NCBI GenBank assembly: GCA_040791665.1
Contig: JBFNNX010000037.1
Location: forward strand, 62,001-126,000
DNA from: Thiodiazotropha sp040791665
GTDB lineage: Bacteria > Pseudomonadota > Gammaproteobacteria > Chromatiales > Chromatiaceae
Direction: 5' to 3'
DNA length: 64,000 nt
Shown here: piece after piece, positions 18,440-25,835 of the stretch
Layout: every line of letters starts with the position of its first letter
How positions within the stretch are numbered: the stretch's first letter is position 1
Notes under the pieces: generated by a model
Told to the model about the DNA's origin: nothing
Seen by the model: the letters and a program-made list of their open reading frames with translations, nothing else
Databases searched by the model: none
Translations under genes and position numbers: made by a program

Positions 18440-21400
18440 CTAGGCGCCCGTCAACTCCTCGTTCTTTCCGGAGATCTCCTCATCACGCTCATCGTGCAGT
18501 TTACCGAGCAGATTAAAATCATCCAGAATGCAGTAGACGGCGGGGACCAGAAACAGCGCAACCAGGGTGGCTGCCGTCAGGCCGAAAGCGATACTGGCGG
18601 CGAGCGGGATCAGGATCTGTGCCTGCAGACTCTTTTCCAGCAACAGGGGCGTCAATCCGGCAATGGTACTGATGGAGGTCAACAGAATCGGTCTGAAGCG
18701 AGCGCGTCCCGCCAGCTTGGCGGCTACCGCGACAGGGATTCCCGATGCGCGGTGGTCTCGGATAAAGACGACCAGCAGGATCGAATCGTTGACGACCACG
18801 CCAAACAGTGAGGCCATGCCGACGATACTGGGCATGGTCAGATCGAGTCCCAGGGCCATATGGCCGAAAATCACACCGATCAGGGCCGACGGAATGACGA
18901 TCATCACAGTCATGGGGGCGAGATAGCCCTTGAATTGCAGCGCAAGCAACATATAGACGCCGATCAGGCCAAGCAGGACATTGGTCACGATCGACTGGCC
19001 CGTCTTCGCCGACTCCTTGCTCTCTCCCTGGATGTCGAATTCGATGTCGGGATAGCGCTCGAGGAGTTCGGGAATGAAGCTGGCCTGAGCCAATGCCAAC
19101 AGCTCCTGCGCATTGACAAGGTTCCGGTCCACGTCACCCTGCAGGGTGACGGCCCGTTGCCGGTTGACCCTGTTAATGCGGGCCCAACCTCTGACCTCTT
19201 CGATGTCGGCCACCACTGAGAGGGGTATGAGTGAACCACCGGGGCCGGTGATGCTGAGATTGTAGAGATCTTCCGCATCCGTGCGATCATCCGCGATCAG
19301 CCTGAGATTGACCTCGTAGGTCTCGGGACCGACGGGAAACTCATCGATCTTGATGCCCTGATAGGAGGCCCGCACCTGTTCCGCAACCTGTTTTGCATTG
19401 AGTCCCAATACACCCGCTCCCGCCTTTAGATGGAGCCGGTATTCCCGTTTTCCGGGACGCAGGTCATCGCTCAGATCGTTTACTCCCTGGTGGGAGTTGA
19501 GCCAATGCTGCAGCTCGTTGGAGGCCTGCTTCAGACGCTCCAGGTCATAACCCATCAGGCGCAGATCGATGGGTCGGCCTCCGGGTCCGAATGTGGGTTC
19601 GGTGAATTTGATCGAAATGACATCGGTGAGCTCGCCTGTCTCCTGGCGCCAGCGGTTGATGACGTCATCCAGCTTTGCATTTCTGATTTCAGCGCTGAGC
19701 AGATCGGCGACGATACGGGCGACATGAGGGCCGGTTTCATAGGCGTCTGGATTCTGGCCGTAGATTACTGTGATGTTCTCCACCAACGGCTGTTGCTCGG
19801 GCTGGTCCGGGACAAAGACCTGATTGGTGCGCCGCAGTGCCGCAGTGATCTTGTAGACGATGGATTCGGTATGCGCCAAGGGTGTTCCCTGAGGCAGCAA
19901 TACGCGGGCCTCGATGACATCGCCGTCCAGGTCGGGAAATCCGACAAACTTCAACTTCCCGCCCACCGGCATGGCAATGGCCAGGATAAGCAGCATCAGA
20001 ACAACACCGAGTGTCATATAGCGGTATTCAATGGCGCGGTCCAGCAGGGGGCCGAAGCGTGCTTCGCGGAAGCGATCGAATCCGGCTTCAAACCGTTCCC
20101 GGAAGCGGGAGACCCGCTTGTGCTTCATGTGCGCCAGTGAATGGCTCAAATGGTGAGGCAGAATCAGGAAGGCCTCCAGCAGACTGACGCTGATGACCAT
20201 GATCAATACCATCGGCATGATACGCAGGATCTGACCGATATCGCCGGTGATGAAGGCGAGGGAACCGAATACCAGCAGGGTGGTGGCAAAGGAGGAGGCG
20301 ATGCCTGGCAGTACCTGACGCACACCCGTGATCGCGGCATGCAGCGGTTTGTCCCCCTTGGCCATGCGCGAGGCGATATTCTCAGCGATGACGATCGCGT
20401 CATCCATCAACAGACCGATACCGATCAACAGTCCGACCATTGAAATCATATTGATGGTGACGCCGATGATCGGCAGTATGAAAAGCGCCCCGAGAAAGGA
20501 GACCGGCAGTCCCATGGTTACCCAGAAACTGTAACGGAAACTGAAAAACAACCAGAGTACGAAGAATACGGCCACCAGCCCCTGCGCGCCGTTGCGCACC
20601 AGCATATCGAGCCGGTCCTGCACCACCGAGGCCCGGTCCTGAGTAAGCGTCAATCGGAGGCCTTCGGGTGCAAGTTGATTCTCCGTTACCACGAACGACT
20701 CCACCCTGGCGAGGACCTGAAGAATATCCTGCGAACGAGTCTTGGCAATATTCAGGATGGCCGCTCGCTGCCCGTTGAAGCTTATCTTCTCCTCGTCGCG
20801 ATCGAAACGATCGCTGATCCGGGCAATATCGCCGAGCCGGATGGTGGCGCCGCTGCTGCCAGAGATCACCACCAGATCGTAAAAGTCATCCACCTGTTTG
20901 CGTTGGTCGTCGAAGCGTAACAGGATCTCTTCCCGGTCCCCCTCAAGACGGCCGGCCGGTGTGCTGATACTGTGTCCGCCGATGGCGTTGGCGATATCCT
21001 GCGCCGAGAGTCCGTATTGGCGAAGCCGCCAGGCGGGTATTTCAATACGGATATGGTGATCCGAGAAACCGTCGATGTTGACCTCGGCGATCTTCTCCTG
21101 GGTCAGCAGTTTGGATTTGAGGTGTTCCGCATAGGCCTTCAATGCCACTGGATCATCGGGGCCGGTTACAGCGATGGAGATGACCGCATCGGTGCGGCCC
21201 AACTCCTCTATCAACGGCAGTTCGGTCTCCGTGGGGAAGTCGGCGATGGCATCGATCTCGGCATTGACATCGTCGAGAAAGCGGGTCATCTGCGCCCCTT
21301 CCTGCATCACCGCGGCGGCCACGCCTACACCCTCGCGGGACTCGCACTCCATCTCATCCAGACTGCTGATCCCCTCCAGGGCATCCTCCAGACGGCGGCA

Positions 21401-21583
21401 GATGGCATCCTCGACTTCATCCGCGGTTGCTCCCTTGTAGACGACCCGGACCTCCACCTTGTCGTTCTGGATCTCCGGCAGGGTTTCCCGTTGCAGACCG
21501 GGCAGGGCGGTCAGGCCGAGGATCATGATCGATGCCATCAGCAGGTTGGCGGCAGTCGGATGCCGGGCGAACCAGTCGATCAT
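18440..21583 (-). CDS. RND-family efflux permease (AcrB-like)
   Basis: A 1047-residue inner-membrane transporter of the RND superfamily with the usual twelve-helix, two-fold repeated architecture and large periplasmic loops. The proton-relay region is seen as GIGLLMDDAIVIAEN in TM4. The start MIDWFARHPTAANLL is typical of the branch often annotated as hydrophobic/amphiphilic exporters. Its start overlaps the end of the adaptor gene by 4 bases, so the two are translationally coupled. No TolC-type outer-membrane gene lies next to them, so the pump must borrow one. The substrate cannot be read from the sequence. It converges on the hybrid kinase gene. Confidence 0.92.
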   Translation of the reverse strand: MIDWFARHPTAANLLMASIMILGLTALPGLQRETLPEIQNDKVEVRVVYKGATADEVEDAICRRLEDALEGISSLDEMECESREGVGVAAAVMQEGAQMTRFLDDVNAEIDAIADFPTETELPLIEELGRTDAVISIAVTGPDDPVALKAYAEHLKSKLLTQEKIAEVNIDGFSDHHIRIEIPAWRLRQYGLSAQDIANAIGGHSISTPAGRLEGDREEILLRFDDQRKQVDDFYDLVVISGSSGATIRLGDIARISDRFDRDEEKISFNGQRAAILNIAKTRSQDILQVLARVESFVVTENQLAPEGLRLTLTQDRASVVQDRLDMLVRNGAQGLVAVFFVLWLFFSFRYSFWVTMGLPVSFLGALFILPIIGVTINMISMVGLLIGIGLLMDDAIVIAENIASRMAKGDKPLHAAITGVRQVLPGIASSFATTLLVFGSLAFITGDIGQILRIMPMVLIMVISVSLLEAFLILPHHLSHSLAHMKHKRVSRFRERFEAGFDRFREARFGPLLDRAIEYRYMTLGVVLMLLILAIAMPVGGKLKFVGFPDLDGDVIEARVLLPQGTPLAHTESIVYKITAALRRTNQVFVPDQPEQQPLVENITVIYGQNPDAYETGPHVARIVADLLSAEIRNAKLDDVINRWRQETGELTDVISIKFTEPTFGPGGRPIDLRLMGYDLERLKQASNELQHWLNSHQGVNDLSDDLRPGKREYRLHLKAGAGVLGLNAKQVAEQVRASYQGIKIDEFPVGPETYEVNLRLIADDRTDAEDLYNLSITGPGGSLIPLSVVADIEEVRGWARINRVNRQRAVTLQGDVDRNLVNAQELLALAQASFIPELLERYPDIEFDIQGESKESAKTGQSIVTNVLLGLIGVYMLLALQFKGYLAPMTVMIVIPSALIGVIFGHMALGLDLTMPSIVGMASLFGVVVNDSILLVVFIRDHRASGIPVAVAAKLAGRARFRPILLTSISTIAGLTPLLLEKSLQAQILIPLAASIAFGLTAATLVALFLVPAVYCILDDFNLLGKLHDERDEEISGKNEELTGA

Positions 21584-22899
21584 TGTTCGCCCCTGGCGGC
21601 GCTGACGATCGCCTGTGCGACCTCTTTGTCAGTTTTGGTTTCGAGCTGCATACCGCTCACGGCCGGCACCAGGTCGGAAACAACAATCTTCTCTCCGGCG
21701 GCGATACCGGATGCGACGATACTGATCTCTCCCTGGCTGAACAGCAGATCCACCGGTTGACGGCGTAATCTATTCTCCCCATCTGCCAGATAGACGACAC
21801 CATCCCTGACCGCCGAGCGGGGTATGACGATACGCTCGGCTTGCGGCTTGCCCTGCAGCAAAACCTGCACGAACATCCCTTTCGAGAGGGGGGGACGAAT
21901 ACCCGGCTCGATTTTCTCAAAGGGTCTGTCGACGGCAACCACAACACCCATGGTGCGCGTCTCCGGGTCCACATTGTCACTGAAGCGAACGAACTCCGCC
22001 TCCCACTCGGCAATGGTCGTACCCAGGTCGAGCCTGACCCGGGGTTTCAGGGCGACGAAATCCGCCAGGTTTCCATTCAGGATTTCGGCCGAGATGTCCC
22101 GCTGTTCGCGGCCGATAAAGAGTCGTCGCAGGGATGTCATGGGAAAGCGGGCGATTACCTCGATCCTGTCCACCGCATCCCCGGCAAGCAGGGTCTCCCC
22201 CTTGCTGACATATTGGTCGACCTCGATGCTCATATTGGCGACCCGCAGGTTGAACGGAGCGAGCAGACGGGTATTCGCCAGATCGCGTTCGGCCTGTGTC
22301 CGTTTGGCCTCCAGGACCTTGCGCTTGGTGGGTATCAATGCCAGGGTGTTTTTAACGTTCTGTACCGCATTCCGGCTGGCAAGCAGATTGCGTTCGGCAT
22401 CATCCACGGCGCTCTGGGATGCGGTGCCTTTCTTCGCCAGTTTGCTGACCCGTTGAAACTCCCGTTGCGCGATGCCCAGACTGCGCTCTTCGATCGACAG
22501 CGAGGCCTTGGCATTCGATGCCTCCACCTCCAACTCGGCCAGTTCAGCCTCGGCCTGGGCCAGGTTGAGCTGATAATCGGCGGGGTCGATCTGCAGCAAC
22601 AGGCTGCCTTCACTGATGATCTCGCCGTCTCTGAGACGTGGATGGATATCAACGATGCGGCCTGCCACCTGCGCCACAGCGCTCCAAACCCGTGCGGGCT
22701 GCACGGCGCCATAACCTTCCGCCACGGGAATCAGTTCGAGCTGGCGGGCCTCCACGGTGCGTACCAGTTTGGTGGGCTCGCCACGTTCCACCTTCAGTGG
22801 TGGTTGCCTGTTGCTGGCCATTAACATTAACACCAGGATGCCCAGTGCGATGGGGGGTAGGATCAGCAATTTGCGCCAACGGGGGTGGTTGTCAAGCAT
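21580..22899 (-). CDS. RND periplasmic adaptor (membrane fusion protein)
   Basis: The frame is open to 23025, but ATG 22899 starts a normal N-terminus: MLDNHPRWRK, then one hydrophobic anchor (LLILPPIALGILVLMLMA). This start is preferred and gives 439 residues. The HlyD-like order is visible: a lipoyl half with LRDGEIISEGSLLLQIDPADY, a long alpha-helical hairpin (about 95-175), the returning lipoyl half LLAPFNLRVANMSIEVDQYV and beta-barrel segments near the C-terminus. It bridges the permease to an outer-membrane channel. It is the first gene of a two-gene operon with the RND permease. Confidence 0.88.
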   Translation of the reverse strand: MLDNHPRWRKLLILPPIALGILVLMLMASNRQPPLKVERGEPTKLVRTVEARQLELIPVAEGYGAVQPARVWSAVAQVAGRIVDIHPRLRDGEIISEGSLLLQIDPADYQLNLAQAEAELAELEVEASNAKASLSIEERSLGIAQREFQRVSKLAKKGTASQSAVDDAERNLLASRNAVQNVKNTLALIPTKRKVLEAKRTQAERDLANTRLLAPFNLRVANMSIEVDQYVSKGETLLAGDAVDRIEVIARFPMTSLRRLFIGREQRDISAEILNGNLADFVALKPRVRLDLGTTIAEWEAEFVRFSDNVDPETRTMGVVVAVDRPFEKIEPGIRPPLSKGMFVQVLLQGKPQAERIVIPRSAVRDGVVYLADGENRLRRQPVDLLFSQGEISIVASGIAAGEKIVVSDLVPAVSGMQLETKTDKEVAQAIVSAARGEQ

Positions 22900-23047
22900 A
22901 ATGGTTGATTTCAATGATGATCGTGCAGCAGAAGTGATGCTGAGCACGGAATGGGAAAAACCTGCCTGCCTCTGACAGAACAACCCCGTAATGATCTCAC
23001 TGACCGTGTGTTGAAGTCCAATCAAACAGCCTATGGAGAGGGCGGCG

Positions 23048-23208
23048 CTATTTCAGGGTGCGGTCCGCAAGCTGTATCATGTCCGGAATGTGAGAAATCA
23101 GCATGCCGATGACCGCCAACACAACGACCAATGCGATGCCCCACCCAGATAGACCAGAATATTCTTGGATGAGTTGTGACAAACCGAAGCATGGGCGACA
23201 TCCGACAT
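23048..23208 (-). pseudogene. possible frameshifted small membrane-protein gene
   Basis: Starting at ATG 23208 the minus strand reads MSDVAHASVCHNSSKNILVYLG. After a shift by one base at about 23130-23140, it continues GIALVVVLAVIGMLISHIP and ends DRTLK-stop at 23048. Joined, this is a 53-residue protein with one strong membrane helix; neither half alone makes sense. A one-base loss in the run of Gs, or a sequencing error there, would explain it. A programmed frameshift is less likely. No homologue was recognised, and the evidence is only the sense of the joined translation. Confidence 0.3.
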
Positions 23209-23278
23209 ATTGATCAAACCCTTGTTGCTGGGCAAAGCCCCATGCCAGATGGCATGCGGTTTACTTTTGCTCGTATGA

Positions 23279-23689
23279 TCATGAAAAGCTCATCCAAACT
23301 AGCCAGCTACCGAAAACGATTAGAGCCAAACCGCTAATATTTTGATTCTTCTTGAATTTCTGAGCTTGTTGATGGATTAATTCTGGAAAGCCCACTTTTC
23401 CGATACCTTTGATTAATGTCGACCAGCCAAGGAGCGTGATCGCTAAGCGCCAATGAACTTCCCATCTGTTATGAAGCACAACAGTGATTAAGCCCAGAAG
23501 CAAAGTAATATATCCAGTAGAAATGACAAACGCCTTATCTTCAGTCATTTCGATAGTTTTACCGAGTTGCTTCGTCACAATAAAAAGAAAGCCGAAAATA
23601 ATAAAAAGGCCACCCCAAAATTTTGCAAGCACAATTGATATATCCACCAAATTAATCGCCTCTCTTGATGGCCTAATTTGCCTTATCAC
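23279..23689 (-). CDS. uncharacterised 136-aa membrane protein in the AT-rich insert
   Basis: I do not recognise the family. About four membrane helices are evident (around residues 19-40, 52-70, 80-97 and 117-135). A short basic loop between the last two carries KFKKNQN. The first codon is GTG at 23689; no nearby ATG gives a complete first helix. The gene is markedly richer in A and T than the RND and methyltransferase genes on either side. It shares orientation with the three loci upstream, as expected for cassette-borne genes. A weak attC-like sequence overlaps its start. Confidence 0.6.
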   Translation of the reverse strand: MIRQIRPSREAINLVDISIVLAKFWGGLFIIFGFLFIVTKQLGKTIEMTEDKAFVISTGYITLLLGLITVVLHNRWEVHWRLAITLLGWSTLIKGIGKVGFPELIHQQAQKFKKNQNISGLALIVFGSWLVWMSFS

Positions 23690-23737
23690 GCCGCTATCTA
23701 TAATTTATGGTTTTTTCACAATAGCTTTTTGTTAGGC
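23680..23737 (-). repeat. degenerate attC-like site (weak)
   Basis: Read on the minus strand, a GCCTAAC core (23737-23731, fits the RYYYAAC consensus) lies 7 bases after the stop of the 298-aa gene. It is followed by AAAAA and GCTAT, then ATAGC, GGC and GTGATAAGGC. The GCTAT/ATAGC and GCCT/AAGGC arms pair as in attC. The closing core lacks the expected GTT, however, and the next gene's GTG lies inside it. I regard it as a decayed site at best. Confidence 0.3.
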
Positions 23738-23744
23738 TGCGCCT

Positions 23745-24641
23745 TTATGACAAGCGCCCGCAAATTGAGCTAACAGTTCTATAAACATTTTTGGATATTA
23801 CCCAAATAGTTTGAGCCAAAGAGCTACTTGTACCTTCTATGTGATGCATTAAACTAGACTCTTTTTTTACAATAATACCGGGATCTAAAGCCTTTTCAGG
23901 AATATTATTGACAGTTAAGAGACATGGGCCTCCTATAAACGCTTCCTCACCATTTCCACCGATAAATTTCAACGCACCTTCTTCTTCTATTTTGACATAA
24001 CTTAATCCCATATGACCCAGTCTAACCCCTGCTCCTTGAAAATAAACTAGCGTGGATTCAAATTCGTTTAATACAGGTCTAGATAGAGCTCTATGCTTGT
24101 TTGCGTTTGATAAAACCGTAAGGTCATTTAACCAGTACTCACCACTAAAATGTTGCTGCGATATGAGGAACTCTTTTACTTTAGGTTTTTCATCGCCCAA
24201 CCCTGGATACCATTTATCTATTTTTCTTGAGAAGCTACCTTCTGTATCATTTTTATTTGCAACAGGAAATTGAATTTTTTCTACGCTTGGTTTTGGATAA
24301 CAGTAGTCTGCCATATAATGTGAAACGTACTCCAACAATGATCTATAATTTTCAAGTACATTTTTAAGGTTACCTTTTAAGTTCGCACTAATAGCTAAAC
24401 TAGTCTTTGAAGCTAAATATTGCTCTAATAGATTCTCAGTCAGAGTATGATTGTATTGAAGCAAATCTCTTATATCTTCTCCCCTTTCGGTCAATATGCC
24501 ATCCAAAGATCTTGGCTGTATATACATTAGAGGTTGCTTTCGATCTGTTTCCTTCGACTCAAAGTAAATTTCATATTTGGTAGTTATAGAATCCCCTACA
24601 GTAGGGACACCTAAACTTCCTTGCCAGTTAGGAAATATCAT
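23745..24641 (-). CDS. uncharacterised 298-aa protein, possible cassette gene
   Basis: No family was firmly recognised. The protein is soluble, with a beta-rich first 60 residues, a helical middle (about 60-125) and a DLTVLSNANKHRAL motif near residue 180. Motifs of the type SNxxKHR occur in a number of uncharacterised, often mobile-element-linked proteins with HEPN-like helical bundles; that comparison is from memory and tentative. The gene is AT-rich. It is bounded by an attC-like site upstream (24701-24767) and GCCTAAC just after its stop, the layout of an integron gene cassette. ATG 24641 is the first start in frame after the site. Confidence 0.65.
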   Translation of the reverse strand: MIFPNWQGSLGVPTVGDSITTKYEIYFESKETDRKQPLMYIQPRSLDGILTERGEDIRDLLQYNHTLTENLLEQYLASKTSLAISANLKGNLKNVLENYRSLLEYVSHYMADYCYPKPSVEKIQFPVANKNDTEGSFSRKIDKWYPGLGDEKPKVKEFLISQQHFSGEYWLNDLTVLSNANKHRALSRPVLNEFESTLVYFQGAGVRLGHMGLSYVKIEEEGALKFIGGNGEEAFIGGPCLLTVNNIPEKALDPGIIVKKESSLMHHIEGTSSSLAQTIWVISKNVYRTVSSICGRLS

Positions 24642-24700
24642 AATAATTACTCGATTAATCAGCTGGAGTGAGATGTCTACTTTTCATGGGTAACTTGGTC

Positions 24701-24767
24701 ACATAACGATCGGTGAACTGGCGTAGGCACGTCAGCGCCAGAGTCCGAGTTGCGCTGCTTGTTAAGC
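24701..24767 (-). repeat. attC-like integron recombination site
   Basis: On the minus strand the order is GCTTAAC (R''), 5-base spacer AAGCA, GCGCAAC (L''), a central part with CTGGCG/CGCCAG arms, GTTCAC (L'), 5-base spacer CGATC and GTTATGT (R'). L'' pairs with L' except for one mismatch and one extra base, matching the extrahelical-base design of attC folds. The 67-base length is in the usual range. The stop codon of the upstream 138-aa gene lies inside R'', as is common for cassettes. The R' box deviates from GTTRRRY at one position. Confidence 0.6.
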
Positions 24768-25178
24768 ATTTGTTGCATTTAGTTGTGGCATGTCACTAGG
24801 CGGCTGATCTACCAGGATAGAGCCAGCTTTAAATAGGACTGGTACGACCTGTGAATTTGCAAACATCGTTTTATCTCTCCCCCAATGAACAACATATAGC
24901 TTGCTTCCAGGCGGAGTATGCCAATCTAATTTTTGTGGGGCGCCATTTCCTGTATAAACAAGAATCCAATCGCCTGGGTTTACAGTCCCATCTCCAAACC
25001 AAAAAAGGTTATCTCTGATAGGCATTGCAAATCCATTATTAGATGAAACGCCAACCATGAGACCGAATTGGCCCATATCGGTGTGCTCACGAACTTGAAT
25101 TGGAATTCTCTCGGAGTTTGGTATTCCGCGATCTGCAACAGAAAACAATTGCAACTCAGAGAGGCCGGCAACGATCAT
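24762..25178 (-). CDS. uncharacterised 138-aa protein, second gene of a two-gene cassette
   Basis: No family was recognised. The sequence looks like a compact beta-sandwich: alternating hydrophobic strands, many Gly/Pro turns, and aromatic-rich segments such as DNLFWFGDGTVNPGDWILVYTG (about residues 57-78) and SKLYVVHWGRDKTMF. No signal peptide or membrane helix is present. Its ATG overlaps the TGA of the preceding frame (ATGA at 25175-25178), so translation is coupled to the membrane protein upstream. The two probably work together. The stop lies inside the attC-like core. Its AT-rich composition matches the rest of the insert. Confidence 0.62.
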   Translation of the reverse strand: MIVAGLSELQLFSVADRGIPNSERIPIQVREHTDMGQFGLMVGVSSNNGFAMPIRDNLFWFGDGTVNPGDWILVYTGNGAPQKLDWHTPPGSKLYVVHWGRDKTMFANSQVVPVLFKAGSILVDQPPSDMPQLNATNA

Positions 25179-25681
25179 TTGTCGCCTTCCTTAGGTGTGG
25201 ATACCCAGCTGAAAATTAACAACACAACGCCAATTGCAATACTAGCCACCCCTAAATTTAAAGTGTCATTTCGAATTAATTGTATTCCTGCTCCAAAAAT
25301 AAGTGTCCCAATAGCAATCCCGATATTCTTCAAATGCCGTGTAGATCTAAAAGAGTTAATTCTTTCAGTTAATACAGCTGTTTTTATTCTTTCGCCAGAA
25401 AGGTCAGATAATAACTGATCATTTCTTTGGCGCTGTTCTACAAGCTCCTGTCTTGTTTGATCTAATTAAACTGCCATTTGCGATGTTGCACCAGCAATTA
25501 AGGTAGATGCTACTTCGCCACCGAAAGCGCGGGCGTTTGATGCCGCTAATCCAGATATTGCATTAGCCATAGGTCTACCTACCGGCTGAAACTCCTTAAC
25601 GGTATCTACTTCTTCTGCTCTAACTTGTTTGCCATCTGATCCGGAATTTTCGGGTTCTGGCTCTTCCGTTTGAGAATTCAC
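25175..25681 (-). pseudogene. 168-codon membrane-protein gene interrupted by an in-frame TAA
   Basis: From ATG 25681 the frame runs 71 codons to TAA at 25466-25468. It then continues in the same frame with no further stop for 96 codons to TGA 25175. The second part is clearly coding. It has a helical stretch (TRQELVEQRQRNDQLLSDLS), two membrane helices (NIGIAIGTLIFGAGIQL and LGVASIAIGVVLLIFSW) and a coupled downstream gene. No ATG, GTG or TTG occurs near the start of the second part. The simplest reading is a nonsense mutation or sequencing error; stop readthrough or two separate proteins are alternatives. No family was recognised. Confidence 0.6.
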
Positions 25682-25698
25682 GAATCTTCTCCTAATAT

Positions 25699-25774
25699 GC
25701 TTAACATTTAATTAGCAGGCAACCTGCCTGCTATCTCCATGTGGGAGGTTGGGCTAAGCATTGAATAACCTCCC
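25699..25774. repeat. nested inverted repeats at the edge of the AT-rich insert
   Basis: Two overlapping structures occur. On the minus strand GCTTAGC (25759-25753) and GTTAAGC (25705-25699) flank a strong TAGCAGGCA/TGCCTGCTA hairpin, an attC-like outline without recognisable L boxes. GTTAAGC is the exact complement of the GCTTAAC core at 24767-24761, as expected for the two ends of one cassette. Separately, GGGAGGTT (25743-25750) and AACCTCCC (25767-25774) form a perfect 8-base inverted repeat followed on the plus strand by T-rich sequence. Confidence 0.4.
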
Positions 25775-25835
25775 TGTTTAATTAATTTTTATACTACTTT
25801 TCGTCGTTTTAGCAGTCAATTTCATCTATGGATTA

